A DNA stretch of 64,000 nt from Streptomyces laurentii (GTDB taxonomy: Bacteria; Actinomycetota; Actinomycetes; Streptomycetales; Streptomycetaceae). Under the pieces are notes generated by a model that ran no database searches, had not been told where the DNA came from, and saw only the letters and a program-made list of their open reading frames with translations. Where the stretch lies: positions 2,356,001-2,420,000 of the forward strand of contig AP017424.1 in NCBI GenBank assembly GCA_002355495.1, given 5' to 3'. Shown here piece by piece: positions 10,101 to 17,556 of the stretch (positions are counted from its first letter, which is position 1; each line of letters opens with the position of its first letter). A program made the translations under genes and the position numbers.

Positions 10101-10768
10101 AGTCCGGCTACCCGCGCAACGACGTGCTGCTCTCCGCCAAGACGGAGGACCTGGCGCGTACGGTGCGCGAGCGGATCGGGCTGCCGGAGGGCAAGAAGGT
10201 CGTGCTGTACGCGCCGACCTGGCGTGACGACCAGTTCTACAAGGCCGGCAACTACAAGTTCGACCTGCGGGTCGACGTCAAGAAGGCGAAGGAGCAGCTG
10301 GGCGACGACCACGTCCTGCTGGTGCGCAAGCACTCCAACATCGTGGACGCCGTGCCCGGCGCCGGCGACGGCTTCGTCTACGACGTGTCCAGCTACCCGG
10401 ACATCGCGGAGCTGTTCCTCATCACCGACGTCCTGGTCACGGACTACTCGTCGCTGATGTTCGACTTCGCGAACACCGGCCGTCCGATGCTGTTCTTCAC
10501 GTACGACCTGGAGTACTACCGCGACCAGCTGCGCGGTTTCTACTTCGACTTCGAGAAGCGCGCGCCCGGCCCGCTGCTCCAGACCTCCGACGAACTCCTC
10601 GACTCGCTGCGGGACATCGACGCGATCAGCGCCCGCTACACCGACGCGTACCGCGAGTTCAAGGAAGTCTTCTGCGACCTCGACGACGGCCACGCCGCCA
10701 AGCGGGTCATCACGCGGATGCTGGAGCTGGCGGGACAAGACAAGGACACTCCTTCGGAGGACCGTTGA
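7184..10768 (+). CDS. Large bifunctional GT2 glycosyltransferase / glycerophosphotransferase
   Basis: A 1194-residue protein. The ATG at 7184 follows AGAAAGGCG and begins directly at the GT2 motif LSVVVPVYNVELFLDECL. The GT2 domain covers about 1-240 (VDDGSTDGS, NKGLGPARN, FVDSDD). A middle region of about 370-800 is beta-rich with no motif I recognise. The C-terminal domain (about 825-1185) shows TWHGTPLKRIG near 912, YPRNDVL, LYAPTWRDDQFY and VTDYSSLMFDFANTGRP, the TagF-like family signature. It is probably a polymerase for a polyol-phosphate or sugar-phosphate wall polymer at the inner membrane face. The extra middle domain separates it from its upstream paralogue and may bind the growing chain. 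Confidence 0.87.
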   Translation: MPPRLSVVVPVYNVELFLDECLQSIADQTFTDWETIVVDDGSTDGSLAIARGWEKKDKRFRVVAQENKGLGPARNVGVEHLTEGTEFLTFVDSDDIVLPDAYERCIASLDKTGSDFVSGNVNLLKAGEVSISPLHEKRLRDSRERTHITRDNALVHDRTAWNKVYRRSFWEQHKFQFPGIFYEDIPVTLPSHFLATAVDVLGAPIYLWRQRTGGAPSITQRRTEPKNVHDRIKSCDSVSRFLASMPRADRDEHKRWYDRIVISSELTMFMAVLEDGNDEFRTLFMEGARDYLSRVDPAVFKELGVALRIKCHLITEGRLEELRELLTFERENGRAIPVTRQGLRHFADYPVLDKDKGDLPRDVLRVDTELSARARAEQVLWQNGRMHVEGHAYIRNLAAPAPTPSMRVLMLRETGSRRTVLVRPSRTRALKATQGSGQALHSYDWSGFTLDVNPAKLKGRTGWRDGVWRMTVATVQDGVVRRSRLKAGESGNAESPAQHWIEKDVRIVPFVADAHLYLRVDKVRAKLTGHRLIDGSAIELSGVLGHEAAAAGAQLAIRLTHPTSETALELPVNRVTRPGVAEFSVRVPLAALDIEGRDTEDLDVADKWTAELVVGGRAFAVAVHDRQGDLGHQYPVDGAETAAWGTRTITIANDGAGRLVLRTQPVQPMIAEATVSTDGRISLTGALPITGDGADEELELVLRHSRHAEEHRHPVTVENGTFHADFLPVPIGFAEVPLRSGRWYLFVRTVDSRVEVPVRVVPSALATLPVSFHLRGRDYTLTHRFYDRLLVDSASNLNPEELGWYRQREMRSTVYEQARKAPLKDVVLYASFSGRQYSDSPRAVYEELKRQGSQLEHVWVVEDLRAEIPEGVRMVRRWSREWYKALGTSRYIVSNTHLPFWINRREGQVIVQTWHGTPLKRIGHDIDSVQFADRKYLEKVAQETPSWSFMISPNRFSTPIMKRAFLYDGEVLESGYPRNDVLLSAKTEDLARTVRERIGLPEGKKVVLYAPTWRDDQFYKAGNYKFDLRVDVKKAKEQLGDDHVLLVRKHSNIVDAVPGAGDGFVYDVSSYPDIAELFLITDVLVTDYSSLMFDFANTGRPMLFFTYDLEYYRDQLRGFYFDFEKRAPGPLLQTSDELLDSLRDIDAISARYTDAYREFKEVFCDLDDGHAAKRVITRMLELAGQDKDTPSEDR

Positions 10769-12321
10769 AGTTCCCCTCCCTCCCCTCTCCGAGCCGGGTC
10801 CTCGAACGGGTCCCGGCCCGGCGGCGGCTGCCACTGGCCGTGTACGCCGCCACCCAGGTGATCTTCCTGCTCTGGTGGGCGGCGTTCTACCCGGGCGCGA
10901 TGAGCTACGACTCGGTCTCGTACGTGTGGCACGTGACCACCGGTCACTGGATGTCGAATCACTCGGTGGTGTACGACGGCCTGCTGTGGCTGTCGCTGCA
11001 GACCACCGGTGACGTCGCGCTGCTGACGTTCCTGCAGACCGTGGCCATGGCCTCGGCGCTGGCGTACGTGGCGATGACGCTCCGGCAGTTCGGAGTCAAG
11101 GGGAAGTGGAGTTTCTCGGCGGCGGTGGCCTGCGCGCTGCTGCCGCCGATCGGGAGCTTCGTGATCTTCGTCTGGAAGGACGTGCCGTTCGCGATCGGCG
11201 CGGTCCTGGCCTTCGGCGCGGCGGGGCGACTCGCCGCGCGTCGGCTGCGTGGCGCGCTGGAGGTCCGGGACCGGGTCTTCCAGCGCGAGATCGCGATGCT
11301 GTTCCTGGGCTTCCTGTGCATGGGCCTGTTCCGGAACAACGGTCTGCTCGTCGCCGTGCTCGCGCTGCCCGTCCTGCTGCTGACGCTGCCGCTGATCCGC
11401 CGCTGGGTGCTGTTCGCCACGGTCGTCCCGGTGGCGATCGCGGCGCTGCTCAACACCGTGGTCTATCCGGCGATCGGCGTGCAGACGCCGACGAAGGACA
11501 TGGTGTACGCGATGAACTACGCGGACATCGCGGTGGTGTACGGGCGGGAGCCGAAGAGCTTCTCGAAGGCCGAGACGGACCTGATGCGGAAGGTCGCGCC
11601 GCTCAGCCACTGGCGCGGCCGGGCGGCCAACTGCTACGACGCCGACTGGGCCATGCAGAAACCGATGGACCGGCGGGCCGCGGAGAAGTACAACGACCAG
11701 CTGCTCGACCTGTGGTTCCGGGTCCTGGGGCGGAGCCCCGACCAGATGATCTCGGCCCGGCTGTGCCGCTCGCACATCGCCTGGTCGCTGTTCCCGGGCC
11801 CGGCGGACCTGGCCGGCAACACGATGATCAGCCGCCCCCGTATCTCGGAGAACCTGTACGGCTGGGCCGACTGGAACAGCGCCATGAAGCACAGCAAGTA
11901 CCGCCCGGTGCTGGTGATGCGCCCGCTGTCGGACCCGCTGAACACCGCGGCCACCTTCGTCTGGGAGGCGTCGACCACCCCGCAGCTCCAGTGGCTGCTG
12001 GTCCGCGGCGCGTTCTGGTGCTACGCGGCGTACACCGTCCTGCTGCTCCTCGCGCGACGGCTGCGCAACTGGGCTCCGGTGGCGATGCTGGCGATCCCGC
12101 TGGGGCTCCAGCTGACGGTCATCGCGGCGAACCCTGCCCCGCTGGCCCGCTACATGTACGCCCCGGTCTTCCTGGGCATCCTCGCGCTGCCGCTGCTCGG
12201 CGCCCACCCGCGGCTCGCCCGCCGCACGGGCGGCAAGGCCCGTCTGGAGCTGTCCCTGACGGAGCCGAAGTACCCGGCGAAGGACGATCCGCACTGGAAG
12301 GCCCCGGCGACGGCGCGCTGA
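10765..12321 (+). CDS. Polytopic membrane protein of unknown function, glycopolymer cluster
   Basis: A 518-residue protein. TTG start overlapping the previous stop (TTGA), so probably translationally coupled. About 10-11 hydrophobic helices. An extracytoplasmic-looking motif YPGAMSYDS follows the first helix, an arrangement reminiscent of GT-C/DUF6020-type membrane proteins whose first loop carries acidic residues. A soluble loop of about 130 residues (about 240-380) with several Cys, Trp and Arg precedes the last helices. The Lys-rich C-terminus is cytoplasmic. By position it may transfer a sugar or other substituent from a lipid carrier onto the wall polymer outside the membrane. The family assignment is tentative. 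Confidence 0.7.
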   Translation: MKFPSLPSPSRVLERVPARRRLPLAVYAATQVIFLLWWAAFYPGAMSYDSVSYVWHVTTGHWMSNHSVVYDGLLWLSLQTTGDVALLTFLQTVAMASALAYVAMTLRQFGVKGKWSFSAAVACALLPPIGSFVIFVWKDVPFAIGAVLAFGAAGRLAARRLRGALEVRDRVFQREIAMLFLGFLCMGLFRNNGLLVAVLALPVLLLTLPLIRRWVLFATVVPVAIAALLNTVVYPAIGVQTPTKDMVYAMNYADIAVVYGREPKSFSKAETDLMRKVAPLSHWRGRAANCYDADWAMQKPMDRRAAEKYNDQLLDLWFRVLGRSPDQMISARLCRSHIAWSLFPGPADLAGNTMISRPRISENLYGWADWNSAMKHSKYRPVLVMRPLSDPLNTAATFVWEASTTPQLQWLLVRGAFWCYAAYTVLLLLARRLRNWAPVAMLAIPLGLQLTVIAANPAPLARYMYAPVFLGILALPLLGAHPRLARRTGGKARLELSLTEPKYPAKDDPHWKAPATAR

Positions 12322-12340
12322 GCGGCAATGCCGGAAAAAC

Positions 12341-12380
12341 GGAAAAGGGGTGCGGGCCCGTGGGCCCGCACCCCTTTTCC
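12341..12380. terminator. Bidirectional hairpin terminator, 19-bp perfect stem
   Basis: A perfect 19-bp inverted repeat (12341-12359 with 12362-12380) around a 2-base loop lies between the convergent membrane-protein gene and the FG-GAP protein gene. The A4/T4 tracts sit at the stem base rather than as a trailing U-tract, as often seen in high-GC actinobacteria. Confidence 0.9.
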
Positions 12381-12387
12381 CGTGGGA

Positions 12388-13986
12388 TCAGATCCAGTCG
12401 TCGCCCGGGGCGATGGCGAAGTACGTGCCGCTGTTGAGGCGGGCCGCGATCTTGCCGTCGGTCGTGTGGACGAGCAGGTCGGCCTTGTTGTCGGCGTTCA
12501 CGTCACCGAAGTAGAGGTGCCCCTTGCCGGGCTGGCCGAGGAAGTTGCCCCAGCCGGTGCTCCAGTCCGTACCGCCGTCGAAGTACGTGCCCATGTTGGT
12601 GCGCACGGCGACCTTGCCGTCCGTACCGTGCACGATCAGGTCCGCCTTCGCGTCGCCCGTGATGTCCGCGAAGTAGAGCCGGCCCTGACCTTCCTGGCCG
12701 AGGAAGTTGCCCCAGCCCTGGCTCCAGTCCGTACCGCCGTCGAAGTACGTGCCCTTGTTGATCCGCACGGCGACCTTGCCGTCCGTACCGTGCACGATCA
12801 GGTCCGCCTTCGCGTCACCATTGATGTCCGCGAAGTAGAGCCGGCCCTGACCTTCCTGGCCGAGGAAGTTGCCCCAGCCCTGGCTCCAGTCCGTACCGCC
12901 GTCGAAGTACGTGCCCTTGTTGATCCGCACGGCGACCTTGCCGTCCGTACCGTGCACGATCAGGTCCGCCTTCGCGTCACCATTGATGTCCGCGAAGTAG
13001 AGCCGGCCCTGACCCGGCTGGCCCAGGAAGTTGCCCCAGCCCTGGCTCCACAGGACGGGGTTGCCGAAGCGGTAGACGGGCTGTCCGGGCGTCGTGGCGA
13101 CGCTCTTCAGGGCGTTGCGCACCATGACCTTGCCATCGGTGCCCAGGACGATCAGGTCCTCGGCGCCGTCGCCGGTGACGTCGGCCGTGTACACGACCTC
13201 GCGCAGCCGGTCCTTGACCTGCTTCACCCAGGTCGCCACCGCCGCGTCGTCGACCCGGCTCGCCACGGCTCCCGTACGCGTCTCGGCCGGGTCCTGGCCG
13301 AAGCAACCGCCCTGCCACGAGCGGCTGTTGACCGCGACGAGCTCGGTCTTGCCGGCCACCTCCCGGACCAGCGGGCCACCGGCGTCGCCTGCGCAGGCGG
13401 CCGCGCCGTCCTGGCCGGTGACGGACAGCTCCCCGGCTGCGGGCACGTTGGAGGCGTCCACGGCGAACGAGCCGGTGTGCACGGCGAGCGGGGACCACTC
13501 GGTCTTGGTACGGCCGAAGCCTGCGGCCTTCAGCGTCTCACCGGCGGCCGGCGCGGTCGTGGCGAAGGCGACCGGGGTGATCCCGGCGATGCCCGTGGTC
13601 GGCTTCGCCAGGCGTGCCATCACGAGGTCGCGGCCCTGGTAGGGCGCGAGCTCGGTCACCTCGGTCACCAGACCCGTGGTGGTGGTCAGGTCGCCCCGCC
13701 CGATGGTGGCCACGGTCTTCAGCGCCGGCGCGCCGGCGGCCGGCACGGCACCGGAGGCCGGGTTGTCGACGAAGCAGGAGGCCGCGGTGATCACCCAGCG
13801 CGGGTCCACGAGGGTTCCGGAGCAGGCCCGGGTGCCGTCGCCTATGTCGAGGCGCACGGTGTAGCTGCCGGCGGCGGCAGCTGCGGTGCCGGAGACGGCC
13901 TGCGCCGAGGTCGCCCCCAGCATCAGCGGACCGGCAACCAGCGGGGTGGCAAGGGCAGTGAAACGTGCACGTCTGGCGGAGTGCAT
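12388..13986 (-). CDS. Secreted trypsin-fold pseudoprotease with FG-GAP/VCBS repeats
   Basis: A 532-residue protein. The ATG at 13986 is chosen because AAGGAAGAG precedes it and a signal peptide follows (RRAR, hydrophobic core, cleavage likely after AQA at 28-30). Residues about 40-250 resemble a chymotrypsin-fold S1 domain, but two of the three catalytic residues are replaced. The TAAHC motif reads TAASC (Ser70), the Asp region GRDLVMARL is present (Asp120), and GDSGGP reads GDAGGP (Ala202). Residues about 290-530 are at least five FG-GAP-like repeats, four spaced by 54 residues, with Ca-binding-type DINGDAKADL loops. It is probably an extracellular binding or adhesion protein rather than a protease. 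Confidence 0.85.
   Translation of the reverse strand: MHSARRARFTALATPLVAGPLMLGATSAQAVSGTAAAAAGSYTVRLDIGDGTRACSGTLVDPRWVITAASCFVDNPASGAVPAAGAPALKTVATIGRGDLTTTTGLVTEVTELAPYQGRDLVMARLAKPTTGIAGITPVAFATTAPAAGETLKAAGFGRTKTEWSPLAVHTGSFAVDASNVPAAGELSVTGQDGAAACAGDAGGPLVREVAGKTELVAVNSRSWQGGCFGQDPAETRTGAVASRVDDAAVATWVKQVKDRLREVVYTADVTGDGAEDLIVLGTDGKVMVRNALKSVATTPGQPVYRFGNPVLWSQGWGNFLGQPGQGRLYFADINGDAKADLIVHGTDGKVAVRINKGTYFDGGTDWSQGWGNFLGQEGQGRLYFADINGDAKADLIVHGTDGKVAVRINKGTYFDGGTDWSQGWGNFLGQEGQGRLYFADITGDAKADLIVHGTDGKVAVRTNMGTYFDGGTDWSTGWGNFLGQPGKGHLYFGDVNADNKADLLVHTTDGKIAARLNSGTYFAIAPGDDWI
12469..13116 (-). repeat. Tandem 162-bp repeats encoding FG-GAP units
   Basis: Four in-frame units of 162 bp start at 12469, 12631, 12793 and 12955. 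The units beginning 12631 and 12793 are nearly identical at base level, and the outer ones diverge. A fifth related unit starts about 192 bp further on. The near identity indicates recent duplication or gene conversion inside the gene. Confidence 0.85.
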
Positions 13987-14164
13987 CAGCTCTTCCTTGT
14001 CTGTCGTGAGACTGACATCGCACTCTAGTGATCTTGACGGTAAGGCGGAATGGCCACCCGAACGGCCCCTGCCGGATTGCACCGACAAGGGCCGAAGGTC
14101 ACTTCAGGAAGAACGTGGGAAGGTCACGAACGCGCCAGGGAGCGTCACGAATGCGCCGCACACG

Positions 14165-14198
14165 GGCGGTGGTGTGGCGGGACCGCCTGACCACCGCC
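14165..14198 (-). terminator. Possible weak terminator downstream of obg
   Basis: A 9-bp inverted repeat (GGCGGTGGT with ACCACCGCC) around a 16-base loop lies 14 bp past the obg stop. The loop contains a further short GC pairing. There is no U-tract. Confidence 0.35.
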
Positions 14199-14211
14199 GC
14201 CCCGCTCCGTA

Positions 14212-15651
14212 CTAGATCGCCTGGAAGTCGTCGAACTCGCGCTGCGCCTCGTCCCGCTCCGCGTCGCGGTCGCGACGGCGCTGGGCCGCCGGACGCGGGG
14301 CCTCCAGGCGGTGGTCCTCGCCGCGGCGGCCGAGCATCTCGGCACCGGCCATCATCGAGGGCTCCCAGTCGAAGACGACCGCGTTGTCCTCGGAGCCGAT
14401 CGCCACGCCGTCGCCGGCGCGGGCGCCGGCCTTCATCAGCTGGTCCTCGACGCCGAGGCGGTTGAGCCGGTCGGCGAGGTAGCCGACGGCCTCGTCGTTG
14501 TTGAAGTCGGTCTGGCGGACCCAGCGCTCCGGCTTCTCGCCGCGCACGCGGTAGACGTCTTCCTGCTCGTCGTAGGTGACGGTGAAGCCGGCGTCGTCGA
14601 CCGCCTTCGGGCGGAGGACGATCCGGGTCGCCTCCTCCTTGGGCTTCGCGGCGCGGGCCTTCCCGACGATGTCGGCGAGGGCGAAGGACAGCTCCTTCAG
14701 GCCCGTACGGGCGACCGCGGAGACCTCGAAGACGCGGTAGCCGCGCTCCAGGAGGTCGGGGCGGATGAGGTCCGCGAGGTCCTGGCCGTCCGGGATGTCG
14801 ATCTTGTTGAGGACGACGACGCGCGGCCGGTCCTCGAGGCCGCCGTACTGCTTCAGCTCCTCCTCGATGGCGTCGAGGTCGCTGACCGGGTCGCGGTCGG
14901 ACTCCAGCGTCGCCGTGTCGAGGATGTGCACGAGCACCGAGCAGCGCTCGACGTGGCGGAGGAACTCCAGGCCGAGGCCGCGGCCCTGGCTGGCGCCGGG
15001 GATGAGGCCGGGGACGTCGGCGATGGTGTAGACGGTCGAGCCGGCCGTGACCACGCCGAGGTTCGGGACGAGCGTCGTGAACGGGTAGTCCGCGATCTTC
15101 GGCTTGGCGGCCGACAGGACGGAGATCAGCGAGGACTTGCCGGCGCTCGGGTAGCCGACGAGCGCCACGTCGGCGACCGTCTTCAGTTCGAGGACGATGT
15201 CCTGGAGGTCGCCGGGCTCGCCGAGCAGCGCGAAGCCGGGGGCCTTGCGGCGGGCGGAGGACAGCGCCGCGTTGCCGAGGCCGCCGCGGCCGCCCTCGGC
15301 GGCGACGTAGGTGGTGCCCTGGCCGATCAGGTCCGCGAGGACGTTGCCCCGCTTGTCGAGCACGACGGTGCCGTCGGGCACGGTCAGGACCAGGTCCTGG
15401 CCGTCCTTGCCGGCCCGGTGGTCGCCCGCGCCGGGCTTGCCGTTGGTGGCCTTGCGGTGCGGCGAGTGGTGGTATTCGAGAAGTGTGGTGACCGACTGGT
15501 CGACGACCAGGATCACATCGCCGCCGCGGCCGCCGTTGCCGCCGTCGGGGCCGCCGAGCGGCTTGAACTTCTCCCGCATCACGGAGGCGCAGCCGTGGCC
15601 CCCGTTACCCGCGGCGACGTGCAGCTCGACGCGGTCCACGAAGGTGGTCAT
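14212..15651 (-). CDS. obg: Obg-family GTPase CgtA/ObgE
   Basis: A 479-residue protein. The Gly-rich Obg fold occupies about 1-158 ([27 protein letters not shown]). The G domain follows with P-loop GYPSAGKS at about 166-173, DVPGLI (switch II, DxxG) and NKID. The C-terminal Obg-specific OCT domain lies at about 340-430. The tail is Arg/Glu/Asp-rich. The family associates with the 50S ribosome and links nucleotide pool and development; in Streptomyces, Obg influences aerial mycelium onset. A strong GGAGG site precedes the ATG. It lies downstream of rplU-rpmA as usual, separated by a hairpin, and the proB-proA genes often found after it are absent here. Confidence 0.96.
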   Translation of the reverse strand: MTTFVDRVELHVAAGNGGHGCASVMREKFKPLGGPDGGNGGRGGDVILVVDQSVTTLLEYHHSPHRKATNGKPGAGDHRAGKDGQDLVLTVPDGTVVLDKRGNVLADLIGQGTTYVAAEGGRGGLGNAALSSARRKAPGFALLGEPGDLQDIVLELKTVADVALVGYPSAGKSSLISVLSAAKPKIADYPFTTLVPNLGVVTAGSTVYTIADVPGLIPGASQGRGLGLEFLRHVERCSVLVHILDTATLESDRDPVSDLDAIEEELKQYGGLEDRPRVVVLNKIDIPDGQDLADLIRPDLLERGYRVFEVSAVARTGLKELSFALADIVGKARAAKPKEEATRIVLRPKAVDDAGFTVTYDEQEDVYRVRGEKPERWVRQTDFNNDEAVGYLADRLNRLGVEDQLMKAGARAGDGVAIGSEDNAVVFDWEPSMMAGAEMLGRRGEDHRLEAPRPAAQRRRDRDAERDEAQREFDDFQAI

Positions 15652-15707
15652 GGTTCTGTGCCTCCAGAAAAGCTATGGGTGGGACTGTCTATCTAGTAAC
15701 ACGCGAA

Positions 15708-15746
15708 AGGCGGACCCGCTTCCCTTACGGGAAGTGAGGTCCGCCT
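15708..15746 (-). terminator. Hairpin between rpmA and obg
   Basis: An imperfect stem (AGGCGGACC...CTTCCC with GGGAAG...GGTCCGCCT) around a TTAC loop lies just past the rpmA stop and 57 bp before the obg start. It probably lowers read-through from the ribosomal-protein transcript into obg. Confidence 0.65.
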
Positions 15747-15761
15747 CCGCAAAACGTCCGA

Positions 15762-16016
15762 TCAGGCGACCGGAACGATGTTCACGACCTTGCGGCCACG
15801 GAAGGTGCCGAACTGCACCGAACCGGCCTGCAGGGCGAACAGCGTGTCGTCGCCGCCACGGCCGACGCCCGCGCCCGGGTGGAAGTGGGTGCCGCGCTGG
15901 CGGACCAGGATCTCACCCGCGTTGACGACCTGACCGCCGAAGCGCTTCACGCCGAGCCGCTGGGCATTGGAATCGCGACCGTTCCGGGTGGACGATGCGC
16001 CCTTCTTGTGTGCCAT
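15762..16016 (-). CDS. rpmA: 50S ribosomal protein L27
   Basis: An 84-residue basic protein beginning [16 protein letters not shown], the L27 signature. It contains [10 protein letters not shown] and [10 protein letters not shown] near residues 35-45 and ends in VNIVPVA. L27 sits near the peptidyl-transferase centre. Unlike the Firmicute form, no cleavable N-terminal extension precedes AHKKG. Its ATG follows GAGGGA and lies 14 bp after the rplU stop, so the two are co-transcribed. Confidence 0.98.
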   Translation of the reverse strand: MAHKKGASSTRNGRDSNAQRLGVKRFGGQVVNAGEILVRQRGTHFHPGAGVGRGGDDTLFALQAGSVQFGTFRGRKVVNIVPVA

Positions 16017-16030
16017 TGCTCAGTCCCTCT

Positions 16031-16351
16031 TTACTTCGCGGCCGACGGGATGGACGTGACCTTGATCGCCGTGTACTGCTGACGGTGACCCTGGCGACGG
16101 CGGTAGCCGGTCTTGTTCTTGTACCGCAGGATGTCGATCTTGGCGCCCTTGGTGTGGTCCACGACCTCGGCCTGCACCTTGATGCCCGCCAGGACCCACG
16201 GGTCGCTGGTCACGGCCTCGCCGTCGACCACGAGCAGGGTCGAGAGCTCGACCGTGTCGCCGATCTTGGCGGTGGAAATCTTGTCAACCTCAACGATGTC
16301 GCCGACAGCAACCTTGTGCTGGCGACCACCGCTGCGCACGATGGCGTACAC
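16031..16351 (-). CDS. rplU: 50S ribosomal protein L21
   Basis: A 106-residue protein. The start is the GTG of GTG-TAC-GCC (protein [14 protein letters not shown]), where L21 proteins begin; the reading frame is open further upstream but that part is non-conserved. The conserved C-terminal [15 protein letters not shown] motif is present. It binds 23S rRNA in the large subunit. A promoter with -35 TTGACC and -10 TAATCT (18-base spacer) lies about 170 bp upstream, giving a long leader with several GC hairpins that might serve ribosomal-protein feedback control. Confidence 0.97.
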   Translation of the reverse strand: MYAIVRSGGRQHKVAVGDIVEVDKISTAKIGDTVELSTLLVVDGEAVTSDPWVLAGIKVQAEVVDHTKGAKIDILRYKNKTGYRRRQGHRQQYTAIKVTSIPSAAK

Positions 16352-16516
16352 GCGGATCTCTCTCTCACTCGGTAACGGGGGCCCCTGACGCCAGCCGCCC
16401 ACGCGCGGGCCTGGGGCCCACAGCGATTTCCGGGATCGGACGAGCGGCCTCTCCCGGCGGACCGGGAGGGAGGTGCTCAGAGGGTGCGGCATATCAAAAA
16501 GACACGCCGACGGTCT

Positions 16517-16542
16517 AGATTACGGGCGGGTCCCGTAAGGGG

Positions 16543-16546
<4 letters not shown>
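16517..16546 (-). promoter_or_regulatory. Probable HrdB-type promoter of rplU-rpmA
   Basis: On the minus strand, -35 TTGACC (16541-16546) and -10 TAATCT (16517-16522) are 18 bases apart. The -35 box overlaps the galU stop codon. A 6-bp inverted repeat, TACGGG/CCCGTA (16532-16537 and 16521-16526), sits inside the spacer and touches the -10, so it could be an operator. Confidence 0.65.
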
Positions 16547-17463
<917 letters not shown>

Positions 17464-17496
17464 CGGGTGGGTTCCTGATTTCCGATCGGGGTCAAG

Positions 17497-17534
17497 CCGT
17501 GTGGACCGTCCTCGGTGGAGGACGGTCCACACGG
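17497..17534 (-). terminator. Hairpin terminator after rne, 17-bp perfect stem
   Basis: A perfect 17-bp inverted repeat (17497-17513 with 17518-17534) and a GGTG loop lie 23 bp past the rne stop and 34 bp before the galU start. It separates rne from galU transcription. There is no U-tract. Confidence 0.85.
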
Positions 17535-17556
17535 TTCACGACGGGGACGAGACCAG

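Noticed and set aside
3685..10834. Very long minus-strand ORFs (3685-6048, 7199-10834) opposite the glycosyltransferase genes
   Set aside because: They are antisense shadows of GC-rich coding sequence: Val/Asp/Gly/Arg-rich with no family motif, while the plus strand has clear domains and overlapping starts.
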